DNA of 44,600 nucleotides from Candidatus Saccharimonadota bacterium. GTDB lineage: Bacteria; Patescibacteriota; Saccharimonadia; Saccharimonadales; VXPC01. A program made the translations under genes and the position numbers. Under the pieces are notes generated by a model, which did no database searches, was not told the origin of the DNA, and was given only the letters and a program-made list of their open reading frames with translations. Below are positions 9,119 through 17,836 of the stretch, piece by piece. Within the stretch, counting starts at the first letter, position 1. Every line of letters starts with the position of its first letter. The stretch lies in contig VXPC01000025.1 in NCBI GenBank assembly GCA_009839685.1, forward strand, positions 1 through 44,600. The letters are read 5' to 3'.

Positions 9119-9207
9119 ACACGCCCTCCCCGCCGTTTTAACGGGCATTTTGAAGGTCGATAGCTTAAAATAGAGCCAATGGGTTCCGTATTGCTAGGAG
9201 ACAGGCG

Positions 9208-10341
9208 GTGATTTACGTTGCCGGGGCGGTAGCGGTCGTTTTGGCCTTGGCGGCCGGCTGGCTGTTCGGCGCGCGCCGGAAGGGCGACGATGGCGGCGAC
9301 TCGCAGTCGGGGCTGGACAAGGCTTTGGCCGACAATCGCGCCGAACTCAGAAGCAGCCTCAAAGACGCGACCGACAGCCTTAACAAGCAGTTCGCCAATT
9401 TGCAGACGGTGCTGAACACCAACTTGAAGGAACTCCGCCAAGACAACCACCAGCAGCTGGACCGCATGCGCCAGACGGTCGATGAAAAACTGCAGGCGAC
9501 GCTTGAAAGCCGCCTGACGGAAAGTTTCAAACGGGTCGACCGCCAACTGGAGGCGGTCAACAAGAATATGGGCGAGATGCAGAATCTGGCCGCCGACGTC
9601 GGCGATTTGCAGAAGACGCTCACGGGCGTTAAAACCAAGGGTATCTGGGGCGAGGCCCATCTGGAAAACCTGCTGTCAGAAACTCTGAATGCCGAGCAGT
9701 ACGTCAAAAACTTCCGGCCCGACCCAAACAGCGCCGACGAAGTGGAGTTCGCCCTGAAGATTCCCGGCGCCGACGGCTCGGTCGTCCATATGCCGATCGA
9801 CGCCAAATTCCCGCTGGTGCCGTTCGAGAACCTGCAGCAGGCCTTGGAAAAAAACGACTTGAAACAAATTGAAAAAGCCCGCAAGGATCTGAAGGCGGAA
9901 ATCAGGGAGCAGGCCAAGAAAATCGCCAAGAAATATATCCACCCTCCCGTAACAACCGACTTCGCCATCATGTACCTGCCGCTGGAGAGCCTGTATGCCG
10001 AAGCCTCGCAGCAGACGGATCTGATTGAGGATCTGCGCCGCCAACACCGGGTCAACCTGGTCGGCCCGAGCACCATCCTGCCGATGATCGGCCTGCTCAA
10101 CATGGGGTACAGAACCTTGGCGATCCAGCAGCGGGTCGGCGAGGTTTGGCAGATTCTGACCGATACCCAGGCCGAGTTCGGCAAGTTCGGCGATTTGCTG
10201 GACAAGGCTCAGAAGAAATTGACCGAGGCCAGTAACGTGATCGAGAGCGCCGGCTCCAAAACCCGCAACATCGAGGGCAAGCTTAAAAAAGTTCAGCGGA
10301 TAGACATGGAAGAAGCGGGCGGCGGCCTGCTGGGAAAGTGA
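9208..10341 (+). CDS. rmuC: RmuC-family protein
   Basis: A 377-residue protein of the RmuC family, which in E. coli limits recombination at inverted repeats and has a predicted nuclease-like core. Residues 1-20 are a hydrophobic anchor, ~30-135 a long polar coiled coil (DNRAELRSSLKDATDSLNK and similar), then the family core: KTKGIWGEAHLENLLSE (~139-155), a conserved IDAKFPLVPFENL (~200-212), and a Lys-rich helix followed by TDFAIMYLPLESLY. The GTG start has AGGAG 7 bases upstream (9196-9200). The following reductase-like gene begins 8 bases after the stop, so the two form an operon. Confidence 0.9.
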   Translation: MIYVAGAVAVVLALAAGWLFGARRKGDDGGDSQSGLDKALADNRAELRSSLKDATDSLNKQFANLQTVLNTNLKELRQDNHQQLDRMRQTVDEKLQATLESRLTESFKRVDRQLEAVNKNMGEMQNLAADVGDLQKTLTGVKTKGIWGEAHLENLLSETLNAEQYVKNFRPDPNSADEVEFALKIPGADGSVVHMPIDAKFPLVPFENLQQALEKNDLKQIEKARKDLKAEIREQAKKIAKKYIHPPVTTDFAIMYLPLESLYAEASQQTDLIEDLRRQHRVNLVGPSTILPMIGLLNMGYRTLAIQQRVGEVWQILTDTQAEFGKFGDLLDKAQKKLTEASNVIESAGSKTRNIEGKLKKVQRIDMEEAGGGLLGK

Positions 10342-10348
10342 GTCGGCG

Positions 10349-10957
10349 ATGGCAAAAGACACCGAGCAGCCTTTCATCATGGTGGTTTCCGGAAGCACCC
10401 AGAAGGAGGGGCAGAGCCACAAAATCGCCGGCTACATCGGCAACTGCCTCAAGGGTCGCGGCGCGTCGGCCCGGGTCGTCAACCTGCACGAGCTGAACCC
10501 GCCTTATTTCGGCCACCATCAGGATCCGGCCTGGCAGGCGCGCTGGCGAGCGGTGGAAGAAGATCTGGCCAAGGTCGACGGTCTGGTGCTGGTTTCGCCT
10601 GAGTACAACGGCAGCGCTTCTCCCGGCTTGTATAGCTTTATGTACTATGTCGGCGACCATCTGGCGCACAAACCCGTCCTGCCGGTCGGCGTCAGCGCCG
10701 GCCGCGGCGGCGCCTACCCGCTGGCCAATTTGCGCCAGAACGGTTTCAAGGACCCGGGCTACGTCATGGTGCCGGCCGACGTCATCGTCAGCCACGTCCA
10801 TCGGCTCTTCGATGACGTCGCGGCCGCCGGCCCGCTGGCGGGCGTCAGCGAGGAAGAACGAGAGGTTCGGCTGAGGATAGAGCGGGCTCTGGACGTTCTG
10901 CTGGCTTATGCGGCGGCTTTGGCCGGCCTGAAGCTGCCTGAAGAGGGTCAGGCTTAG
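10349..10957 (+). CDS. NAD(P)H-dependent FMN reductase-like flavoprotein
   Basis: A 202-residue flavodoxin-fold protein. The phosphate-binding loop GSTQKEGQSHKIA lies near the N-terminus, and LVLVSPEYNGSASPGL plus the later PVGVSAGRGGAYPLANLR are the classic FMN-contact segments of the NADPH-dependent FMN reductase family (azobenzene or chromate reductase relatives). It probably transfers hydride from NAD(P)H to FMN or a quinone in the cytosol. It follows rmuC by 7 bases. Its TAG stop shares bases with the TAA stop of the opposing gene (TTAG at 10954-10957), so the two genes converge with no terminator between them. Confidence 0.85.
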   Translation: MAKDTEQPFIMVVSGSTQKEGQSHKIAGYIGNCLKGRGASARVVNLHELNPPYFGHHQDPAWQARWRAVEEDLAKVDGLVLVSPEYNGSASPGLYSFMYYVGDHLAHKPVLPVGVSAGRGGAYPLANLRQNGFKDPGYVMVPADVIVSHVHRLFDDVAAAGPLAGVSEEEREVRLRIERALDVLLAYAAALAGLKLPEEGQA

Positions 10958-12132
10958 TCGCGGACGATTCGGAAAGTTTCGGCGCCGTCACGGACGATTA
11001 TTTCGCGGATCTCGTCGTCGGAGTTGACTATGAACGGCGTGAAACCACTTTCAACGACTTCGCCGGTTAAGAAATCGATCGGGTCGTCGGAGCAATCGGC
11101 CAGCGGCGGCTGAAGCAAGACGCGGTCGCTTTGGCCGTAATCGCGCTTTTCGCCGATTAGTTCCATCGTCGTTCTGAACTCCCAAGCCGGGCAACTGCTG
11201 GGCAGCTGCATGGTCGGGCCGGTGTTAGTCAAGCTGACCAATATCCGGCAATCCAGGTAATTGAACAGCTGCTCGCTCAAATCTTCTGAAGAGATGCCGT
11301 TCGTTTGCAGCCAGTTCTCAAAGTTCAGCAGGTATTTGTAGTTTTCTTCCAAGTAGGGCAGAAAGCCGGTGTAGTAAACCGGATTGTCGGCGGCATCGTA
11401 GTTGATTTCAAAATGGAACTTCGCCCAGCCTTCAGGGTCCGTTTTGTAGAGCTCCCAGTCGTCGGCGTAATCTTCCAAGACCTGGCCGAGCGTCAGCGTC
11501 TGATCCGTCGGGTAAGAAGTGTCGATACTGACGATCGTCAGGTTATGGCACGACAGGCCGGTTACCGCCAGTTCCAAGTCGTTGCTGTAAGGGAAAGCTT
11601 CGCCGAAATCAACCCTCACGGCATCCTCCGGAACGTCTATCCGGCTGCTGTCTTGACTGTCGTCCTGATCATCATCTTCATCGGCGGTAGCGACGTCCAA
11701 GCATTCGCCGGTTTCGGCGCTCAAGTGGACGATGCCGTTCTCATCCTCCGGACAGTCAAAGGGGTTGAGGGCCGTCTTTTCCGCGCTGCTGAGTTCGCGC
11801 CAGTTGTCAGGCAGCTGGCCGGTCGGCTGAACCGGGGGCTCTTCCTCCTCGCTTTCGGCGCTCTCTTCCTCGCTCGAGCCGTCGTCAGCGGCTTCTTCTT
11901 CGCGTCGCTCAGGCGCCTCGTCTCCGCCCCCTTCCTCCTCTTCGCCGGGTTCTTGGTCGACCTCTTCGTTCTCACCGGCCTCCTGATTGGTCTGATCCTG
12001 CGTCTCCGGCTCCGGCTGCTCCTCGCCATTGCGGCTGATAACAATGATCAAAACGATCAAAGCAACCATCGCCAAGGCGGTGGTTGCAAAGATTATCAGG
12101 TGGTTTTTTGATGATCGGGGGTTGTCATCCAT
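10954..12132 (-). CDS. Acidic single-pass membrane protein with two-cysteine NP module
   Basis: A 392-residue protein of unknown function. Residues ~11-33 are a membrane helix (LIIFATTALAMVALIVLIIVI), ~35-100 are an extremely Glu/Asp/Pro-rich linker, and ~110-146 hold the module NWRELSSAEKTALNPFDC then TGECLDVA, shared with the 3.9 kb surface protein. The C-terminal ~240 residues look globular and extracytoplasmic, with cysteines such as LSCHNL, DCRI, SSCPAWEF and ADCSDDP that could pair. A TATAAT box and a GGGAG ribosome site precede the ATG. The topology suggests a stalk-mounted surface domain. No enzymatic motif is recognised. Confidence 0.8.
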   Translation of the reverse strand: MDDNPRSSKNHLIIFATTALAMVALIVLIIVISRNGEEQPEPETQDQTNQEAGENEEVDQEPGEEEEGGGDEAPERREEEAADDGSSEEESAESEEEEPPVQPTGQLPDNWRELSSAEKTALNPFDCPEDENGIVHLSAETGECLDVATADEDDDQDDSQDSSRIDVPEDAVRVDFGEAFPYSNDLELAVTGLSCHNLTIVSIDTSYPTDQTLTLGQVLEDYADDWELYKTDPEGWAKFHFEINYDAADNPVYYTGFLPYLEENYKYLLNFENWLQTNGISSEDLSEQLFNYLDCRILVSLTNTGPTMQLPSSCPAWEFRTTMELIGEKRDYGQSDRVLLQPPLADCSDDPIDFLTGEVVESGFTPFIVNSDDEIREIIVRDGAETFRIVRD

Positions 12133-12170
12133 TGTTTTACTCCCGGCTGGTTTTCAAATTACTGGTGTCA

Positions 12171-12176
12171 ATTATA
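12171..12176 (-). promoter_or_regulatory. Extended -10 for the acidic membrane protein
   Basis: TGCTATAAT on the minus strand, followed by a ~30-base leader containing GGGAG before the ATG at 12132. This is a canonical leadered promoter that contrasts with the leaderless pheS promoter on the other strand. Confidence 0.6.
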
Positions 12177-12215
12177 GCACGTTTCCCGTGCGTTTACTTT
12201 TACTGCCCTAATCAG

Positions 12216-12221
12216 TATAGT
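12216..12221 (+). promoter_or_regulatory. -10 box of pheST, leaderless
   Basis: TATAGT ends 8 bases before the pheS ATG, so transcription should start within 1-2 bases of the start codon. No Shine-Dalgarno sequence is possible. Confidence 0.5.
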
Positions 12222-12229
12222 AGAGGCCA

Positions 12230-13288
12230 ATGAATGAGCATCTGGAAGAAGTGGAGGCTTTGCGGCGCCGGTTTGAGGCGGAGCTGGCCGCCGGCGAGGT
12301 TTCGGCGGCCGAGTTGCTCAAAGACCGCCGCTTGAAAGACCTGTTGGCCGCCGTCAAGGCCAAGCCGGCCGGCCAGCGCCGGGCTTTCGGCCGGGCCGTC
12401 AACGATTTGAAGGATTTTCTGACGTCAGCCAGAGAAGAGGGAGCCGGCCCCGCGACCGAACCGCTCGCTTATTTGGACGTAACGGCGCCGTTCGGCGTCA
12501 ACCAGAGTGAAACGGCCGCCTTACTTGACCCCTCCCACGGCTCCCTGCACCCCATCGCCAAAACCCAGAACGAGCTGGTCGGCATTTTCGCCCGGATGGG
12601 GTTTGAGGCCGTCGAATCGCGCCAGCTTGATAACGAATTTTACATGTTTGACAGCCTGAACTTTCCGCAAAACCACCCCGCCCGGGACGAGTTCGACACC
12701 TTTTTCCTCCAAGAGAAGGACGCCGACGGCCGAGCCTTGGTGGCGCCGGCTCACACCTCGACGATGCAGAACCGGGTTTTGAAGCGGCTGAAGGGGCGGC
12801 TGGAAAAAGGTTTGCCGATTGCCGTCGTGGTGCCGGGCCGGGCTTTCCGCAACGAAGACGTCGACAGCACGCACGACCATATGTTTTATCAGCTGGAAGG
12901 CATTTACGTCGCCGAGAAAGTGACGGTTGCCAACCTGATCGCGACCCTCAAGGAAGCTCTGTCCGCTTTCTTCAAGCAGGAGCTGGAGCTGAAGATCCAA
13001 CCCTTTTATTTCCCGTTTACCGAGCCGAGCTTCGAGTTCGCCATTTCCTGCCCGTTCTGCAGCCAAGCCGCCGCCTGCCGGGTTTGTTCCGGCGGCTGGA
13101 TAGAGCTTTTGGGCTGCGGCATGATCCACCCCAACGTCTTGAGGATGGCCGACATTGATCCGACCCGCTACAACGGCTTCGCCTGGGGCCTGGGTTTGAC
13201 AAGGCTGACGATGATCGGCCACGGCATAGAGGACATCCGCCATTTCGCGAGCGGCAAATTGGAATTTTTGAGGCAGTTTAAGGCATGA
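12230..13288 (+). CDS. pheS: Phenylalanyl-tRNA synthetase alpha subunit
   Basis: A 352-residue catalytic alpha subunit of the alpha2beta2 class II enzyme. The N-terminal ~80 residues form the helical tRNA-binding arm. The catalytic domain shows motif 1 around LHPIAKTQNELVGIFARMGF, motif 2 FRNEDVDSTHDHMFYQLEG, the cysteine-rich CPFC...CRVC followed by GWIELLGCGMIHPNVL, and motif 3 GFAWGLGLTRLTMI. The stop overlaps the pheT start as ATGA, giving translational coupling and subunit balance. The ATG lies just after a -10 box. Confidence 0.96.
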   Translation: MNEHLEEVEALRRRFEAELAAGEVSAAELLKDRRLKDLLAAVKAKPAGQRRAFGRAVNDLKDFLTSAREEGAGPATEPLAYLDVTAPFGVNQSETAALLDPSHGSLHPIAKTQNELVGIFARMGFEAVESRQLDNEFYMFDSLNFPQNHPARDEFDTFFLQEKDADGRALVAPAHTSTMQNRVLKRLKGRLEKGLPIAVVVPGRAFRNEDVDSTHDHMFYQLEGIYVAEKVTVANLIATLKEALSAFFKQELELKIQPFYFPFTEPSFEFAISCPFCSQAAACRVCSGGWIELLGCGMIHPNVLRMADIDPTRYNGFAWGLGLTRLTMIGHGIEDIRHFASGKLEFLRQFKA

Positions 13289-15792
13289 AGGTAAATTTGG
13301 CATGGCTGGCCGAACTGGTCGATCCCACCGTTGACGAACGGGAGTTGCTGAGGCGTATCAACACCCAGTTGGGCGAGATTGAATCGGTCGAAGATTTGGG
13401 CGCCAAGTACGATGGCGCTTTAATCGTCAAAGTGGTCGAAGCTAAGCCGCATCCCGACGCCGACAAGCTCAGTTGCTGCCTGATTGACGATGGCAAGGGG
13501 TCCAGTTCGGCCAAAAGGCGTCCGGACGGCCTGGTCGAGGTGGTCTGCGGCGCTCCCAACGTCCGGGCCGGCATGTTGGCCGTCTGGTTGCCGCCGGGCT
13601 CGGTTGTGCCGGCCGACGACAAGGGCGGCGCCATCAGCGCCAAGGAAATCCGCGGCGTTCTCAGCCAGGGCATGTTGGCCTCGGCCGGCGAGCTGGATTT
13701 CGGAGCCGACAGCGATTCCATAGCGGAGGTTGATCCCTCCCGCACGGTTCTTCCGGCCGGCAGCGACCCGGTCGGCGCCGCCTTCGCCGCCGCCTTCAAT
13801 TTGGCGACGACGGTCATAGACATTGAGAACAAGATGTTCACCCACCGGCCCGATTGTTTCGGCCTGCTGGGCGTCGCCCGCGAAATAGCGGCTATCACCA
13901 AGAGCGAACTCAAGCGGCCGGCCTGGTACCGCTTGGATGAGACGGAACCGGTCGACGAAGGCAAGGTTATCAAGGTAGAGAGCCAATGCCCCCAGCTGGT
14001 GCCGCGCCTAAGAGCAGTCGTTATTGACGGCTTGTCAGGTGTCGGGGAGTCGGACTTGCTGACGGCCGCCAGGCTCTCGAGCGTCGGCATCAAGCCGGTT
14101 AACAATATCGTCGACATCACCAACTACGCCATGTATCTCAGCGGCCAGCCGACGCATGCTTTCGATCTTGACAAGTTGCGCGGACTGAGTGCCGACCGAG
14201 ACCAACCCTTCAGTTTGATCGCCCGAGAGAGCCGGCCGGGCGAGCAGCTCCGGTTGCTGAACGGCAAGACGCTGACTTTCGACCAGCCGGCGATCGTAAT
14301 CGCGACTGCCGACCGCCCCGTAGCGCTGGGCGGCATTATGGGCGGGGCGGAGACGGAAGTCGACTCGGGTACGAAAGCCATCCTGCTGGAGTGCGCCAAC
14401 TTCGACATGTACAACCTGCGCCGCACCACCATGCATTACGGCGTCTTTTCCGAAGCGGCGACCCGCTTCACCAAGGGTCAGAGCCCGGCTCAGATTCCGA
14501 GCGTGGCCGCTTGGGCCTCCGAGCTGATCGCCGAAGCGGCCGGCGGGAAGGCCGGCGAGACGTGCGAAGCACTGGCAGAAGGCGGCCGCTTCAAGCCCTC
14601 GTCCGTGTCAACGACGCCCGATTTCGTCAACGACCTGCTCGGCTCCCAGCTGACGGCCATGGAAATAGCCGCCCTGTTGGAGGCCGTGGAGTTTGAAACG
14701 GCTTTGAACGGTGAAAACCTGGAAGCCGTCCCGCCCTTTTGGCGGACAGACATCGGGATTCCCGAAGACATAGTCGAGGAAATCGGCCGGTTGAACGGCG
14801 GCTACGCTTCGTTGACACCCGTCTTGCCGTCCCGCCCCATACGTCCGCCGGCCGCGGACGAGCTGCTGGAGCTGAGATCCAAGATCCGCCACCGGTTGGC
14901 TTCGGCCGGGGCTTCCGAGGTGATGGGGTACAGTTTCGTGGCCGACGACTTCGTCAGCGCGGCCGGCCAGAACCCGGACAATTCTTTCCGGCTGGCCAAC
15001 CGGCTTAACCCGGGCCTGCAGGTTTACAGGCAGAGCCTGACGCCTTCCGTGCTGGCGTTGGCGGCAGGCAACCGCCGGCTGGGTTATAAGGATTTCGCCC
15101 TCTTCGAGGTCGGTTGCGCGCACAGAAAAAACCCCCCGGTTGTCGACGGGGAAGGCTTGCCGCTGGATTTGCAACGGACGGCTTTCGTCTGCCACAGATC
15201 CGGCTCCGGCTCGGGCCTCGCTTTCTACACCGCCAGACGCTGCTTGGATTTGCTGGCGGCCGGTCTGGGGCTGACACTGGATTACCGGCTCCTGCCGGCC
15301 GGCGGAACCCGGCTGCCGGTGCAACAACCCTACGTCGACGGCCGCAGCGCCGAAATTTACGCCGGTAATCAACTCCTGGGCGTCGCCGGCTTGCTGGAAC
15401 CGGCCGGCCGCTACGCCGGTTGGGAAATCGATACCGCCGTCTTGCTGCAAACGATTACGGCCGCGGCCGGCAAAACGGCTTATCAGGCACTGGCCAAATA
15501 CCCCAAAAGCAGCCAGGATCTGACTTTGAAGGTGCCGTTGCCGACTGCCTTCGCCGATCTCAATAAGGTGCTGGCCACGTCTTTAGCAACTGCCGGTCAG
15601 CAGGGTTTCGCGGCCGACCTGCGGCCCTTGGGCATTTTCCAGCCCGAGACGGCCGCGGCGAGTAAGAACGTCAGTTTCCGGCTGACCGTCTGGCGCGGCG
15701 ACAGGACGCTGCAGCGCGGCGAAGTCTCGGCCATCGTTGACGCTTTGGCCAAGGCGGCCGCCAAGGACTGCGGCGCCAGCCGGGTCGTTTGA
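13285..15792 (+). CDS. pheT: Phenylalanyl-tRNA synthetase beta subunit
   Basis: An 835-residue beta subunit, of the usual bacterial length. It begins MKVNLAWLAELVD, followed by the EMAP/tRNA-binding OB domain (LIVKVVEAKPHPDADKLS..., ~45-150), the B3/B4 editing region (~210-400, including PVNNIVDITNYAM), the B5 domain (~420-500), the catalytic-like core (LRSKIRHRLASAGASEVMGYSF) and the C-terminal anticodon-binding FDX-ACB domain (LAKYPKSSQDLTLKV to the end). Nothing is truncated. Translation is coupled to pheS by the ATGA overlap. Confidence 0.96.
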   Translation: MKVNLAWLAELVDPTVDERELLRRINTQLGEIESVEDLGAKYDGALIVKVVEAKPHPDADKLSCCLIDDGKGSSSAKRRPDGLVEVVCGAPNVRAGMLAVWLPPGSVVPADDKGGAISAKEIRGVLSQGMLASAGELDFGADSDSIAEVDPSRTVLPAGSDPVGAAFAAAFNLATTVIDIENKMFTHRPDCFGLLGVAREIAAITKSELKRPAWYRLDETEPVDEGKVIKVESQCPQLVPRLRAVVIDGLSGVGESDLLTAARLSSVGIKPVNNIVDITNYAMYLSGQPTHAFDLDKLRGLSADRDQPFSLIARESRPGEQLRLLNGKTLTFDQPAIVIATADRPVALGGIMGGAETEVDSGTKAILLECANFDMYNLRRTTMHYGVFSEAATRFTKGQSPAQIPSVAAWASELIAEAAGGKAGETCEALAEGGRFKPSSVSTTPDFVNDLLGSQLTAMEIAALLEAVEFETALNGENLEAVPPFWRTDIGIPEDIVEEIGRLNGGYASLTPVLPSRPIRPPAADELLELRSKIRHRLASAGASEVMGYSFVADDFVSAAGQNPDNSFRLANRLNPGLQVYRQSLTPSVLALAAGNRRLGYKDFALFEVGCAHRKNPPVVDGEGLPLDLQRTAFVCHRSGSGSGLAFYTARRCLDLLAAGLGLTLDYRLLPAGGTRLPVQQPYVDGRSAEIYAGNQLLGVAGLLEPAGRYAGWEIDTAVLLQTITAAAGKTAYQALAKYPKSSQDLTLKVPLPTAFADLNKVLATSLATAGQQGFAADLRPLGIFQPETAAASKNVSFRLTVWRGDRTLQRGEVSAIVDALAKAAAKDCGASRVV

Positions 15793-15809
15793 TTTAAGAG
15801 GAGGTTCCA

Positions 15810-16145
15810 ATGAAAGATATTGATACTTACCAACAGATGTCGGCCGACAGCCGGCTGTACAAGGGGGAAATCAAGCACGCCGTCGTCTATCCGGCTTTCG
15901 GCCTGGCCGGCGAAGTCGGCGAATTCCACGACAAGCTGAAGAAGATTTTCCGGGACAAGCGGGGCCGGATCAGCGACGATGACCGTCGCGATCTGGAGCT
16001 GGAACTGGGCGACATCGTCTGGTACGTGGCCGTCTGCGCCGAAGTTTTGGGCCTTAAGATGAGCGACATTTTGGAAGCCAATTTGCGGAAGTGCGCCGGC
16101 CGTCGGCAGCGGGGCACCGTCGGCGGCAGCGGCGATGACCGCTGA
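15810..16145 (+). CDS. MazG-like nucleotide pyrophosphohydrolase
   Basis: A 111-residue all-alpha NTP pyrophosphatase of the MazG/dUTPase-like superfamily. The metal-binding motif appears as GLAGEVGEFHDKLKK (E35, E38) and ELELGDIVWYVAVCAE (E65, D68). Such enzymes hydrolyse non-canonical NTPs to NMP and pyrophosphate. A strong AGGAGG (15798-15803) precedes the ATG, 17 bases after pheT, so it is the last gene of the pheST operon. The last 15 residues are Arg/Gly-rich and probably disordered. Confidence 0.85.
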   Translation: MKDIDTYQQMSADSRLYKGEIKHAVVYPAFGLAGEVGEFHDKLKKIFRDKRGRISDDDRRDLELELGDIVWYVAVCAEVLGLKMSDILEANLRKCAGRRQRGTVGGSGDDR

Positions 16146-16185
16146 ACCGGCCGGGACGCGGCTGTAATTCACCCGGACGATTTGT

Positions 16186-16191
16186 TAGAAT
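16186..16191 (+). promoter_or_regulatory. -10 box for the rplY operon
   Basis: TAGAAT in TTGTTAGAAT, 34 bases upstream of the rplY ATG. The leader is A/T-rich with no clear Shine-Dalgarno. Confidence 0.45.
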
Positions 16192-16225
16192 AGGGAAAGT
16201 CATTTTAATTTATTGGTTACAACAG

Positions 16226-16900
16226 ATGAGCAGCACGTTAATTCAGGTTGAAGCCGAGGGGCGCGATGTCCTCGGCAAGCAGGTCGGGGCCCGGCGACGG
16301 GCCGGGCTGATCCCCGCCAACATAGTTTCAAAAGGCAAGCCTTCGCGGCCGATAGAAATTCCCCTGCCGCGGCTGGTCAAAGTTCTCAGCCAGGTCGGCT
16401 ACACCCAAGCTTTGGAGTTGGTGGTCGGTAAAGACAAGATTACGGCTTTGGTGACGGAAGTGACTTTCGCCCCGGCTCAGGACACGCCGCAGCATGTGGT
16501 TTTTTCGGAGGTCAAGCAGGGGGAGCGGGCCAGCGTCTCGGTGCCGCTGGTGCTGAGCGGCGAGGCGCCGGGAGAAAAACGCGGCCTGATTATTTTGCAG
16601 ACCACGCACCAACTGGAAGTGACGGCGCCGGCTTTGCGGGTTCCGGAACAGTTGGACGTCGATATCAGCGGCTTAGAAGAAGCCGGGGATGCGGTCCGGA
16701 TCGGCGATTTGCAACTGCCGGACGAGGTCGAGACCGGCGCCGACGAACAAACGCCGATCGTCAAACTTGAGCGGTCCAGGTCGCAGATTTCTCAGGAATC
16801 GGCCGAGGAGACCGACGAGACGGAGGGCGAAGGGGAAGCCGGCGCGGAGGAAGCGGAATCCTCCGATGAATCCGCTGCGGCGGAAGGCGAGGAAGCTTAA
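16226..16900 (+). CDS. rplY: Ribosomal protein L25/CTC family (bL25)
   Basis: A 224-residue long-form bL25 (TL5/CTC type), which binds 5S rRNA in the large subunit. The N-terminal domain has GRDVLGKQVGARRRAGLIPA (a 5S-contact segment) and the expected beta-barrel; residues ~95-175 form the C-terminal TL5 domain (VSVPLVLSGEAPGEKRG..., LDVDISGLEEAGDAVRIGDL). The last ~45 residues are an acidic Glu/Ala tail, common in CTC proteins. The FKBP gene follows after 3 bases. It heads a run of folding and redox genes. Confidence 0.92.
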   Translation: MSSTLIQVEAEGRDVLGKQVGARRRAGLIPANIVSKGKPSRPIEIPLPRLVKVLSQVGYTQALELVVGKDKITALVTEVTFAPAQDTPQHVVFSEVKQGERASVSVPLVLSGEAPGEKRGLIILQTTHQLEVTAPALRVPEQLDVDISGLEEAGDAVRIGDLQLPDEVETGADEQTPIVKLERSRSQISQESAEETDETEGEGEAGAEEAESSDESAAAEGEEA

Positions 16901-16903
16901 ACT

Positions 16904-17836
16904 ATGGCTACCCGGATTTTCTGCTTTGCCATCGCCATCGCTTTTTTGGCCAGCGTCGTCGGCTTCAGCGGCTATATGATTTACCGCTACGCGACCGCCG
17001 AAGAGCAGACGCCCAAGACGGCCGAGGAAGTCAACGAGGAGAGACTGGCGTCCCTTGAGGACTTGGGCTCCCTGGAGGATTTCGCGCCTTTGGATGGCGA
17101 ACGGCTGACGGAGAGAAGGTTTGAGGAACTGGCCGCCGGCGGGACAGAGCCGCGGGTGATAGAAAGCGACATCATCACTATCAAGTACGAGTACGCTTTG
17201 GCCCAAACGGGACAGGTCTTCCTTAGCTCCGTTTCTGAAGAAACGGCGGAGGGAACGCGGACTATGGCCGTTGAGCGCTACATATGTCCTGGCTGGCGGG
17301 AAACCGCTTTGGGCTGGGGCGTGGGCGGCAAGCGGCGCCTGTTCATTCCGGCCGCTGATGTCGGCGATTGCAGCGTCTCGGCCGCGGCTTGGCCGACGGA
17401 CCACGATCTGGTCGTTGACATCGAACTGGTTGCTCTGGCCGACCGGGCTCTGGACGGCTTCGAGCCGACTGACGAGCCGCTGGAGGAGTTGCGATTCGAG
17501 GATTTGGCGGAAGGCACCGGGCGGACCGTAGTCGAGAACGACTTGGTGACCGTCAACTACACCGGTGTTCTGGCTGTCGACGGTTCGGTTTTTGACGCCG
17601 GCAGAGGCTTCCAGGCCAGCCTGCAGGCGGGTCACCCCCAAGGCGTGATCGAGGGTTGGCAAGAAGGTCTGGTCGGCATGAAGGTCGGTGGCAAGCGGCG
17701 CCTGTTCATTCCGGCCGCAAAAGCTTATGGCGAGGCGGGTGCCGGCGAAAGCATCCCGCCCGGCTCGGATCTGGTTTTCGATATCGAACTGTTAGATGTT
17801 ACAAGCGGAACGGGAGGCCAGCATGTCGGACAGTAA
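16904..17836 (+). CDS. Membrane-anchored tandem FKBP-type peptidyl-prolyl isomerase
   Basis: A 310-residue protein with an N-terminal helix (ICFAIAIAFL...; residues ~3-28), an acidic linker and two FKBP domains outside the membrane. The second (~205-305) is canonical: VTVNYTGVLAVDGSVFDAG, VIEGWQEGLVGMKVGGKRRL, FIPAAKAYGEAG, IPPGSDLVFDIELLDV. The first (~75-185) keeps GGKRRLFIPAADVG and HDLVVDIELVAL, but its substrate loop is remodelled around a cysteine pair (ICPGW, GDCSVS), so it is probably a non-catalytic or redox-modified copy. A 29-base block is identical between the two domains (17327-17355 and 17690-17718). The stop overlaps the start of the glutaredoxin gene. Confidence 0.88.
   Translation: MATRIFCFAIAIAFLASVVGFSGYMIYRYATAEEQTPKTAEEVNEERLASLEDLGSLEDFAPLDGERLTERRFEELAAGGTEPRVIESDIITIKYEYALAQTGQVFLSSVSEETAEGTRTMAVERYICPGWRETALGWGVGGKRRLFIPAADVGDCSVSAAAWPTDHDLVVDIELVALADRALDGFEPTDEPLEELRFEDLAEGTGRTVVENDLVTVNYTGVLAVDGSVFDAGRGFQASLQAGHPQGVIEGWQEGLVGMKVGGKRRLFIPAAKAYGEAGAGESIPPGSDLVFDIELLDVTSGTGGQHVGQ
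17327..17718 (+). repeat. 29-bp direct repeat inside the FKBP gene
   Basis: The block 17327-17355 is repeated exactly at 17690-17718, coding GKRRLFIPAA in both FKBP domains. Surrounding sequence has diverged, so identity at synonymous positions points to recent local conversion or to selection on the RNA or codons. Confidence 0.85.

Noticed and set aside
9213-10422. Long minus-strand frames opposite rmuC
   Set aside because: rmuC is a clear family member on the plus strand; the reverse product is Ser/Arg-rich shadow sequence.
11305-12111. 268-codon plus-strand frame inside the acidic membrane protein
   Set aside because: Mirror of the Glu/Asp-rich linker; the minus-strand protein has promoter, ribosome site and signal anchor.
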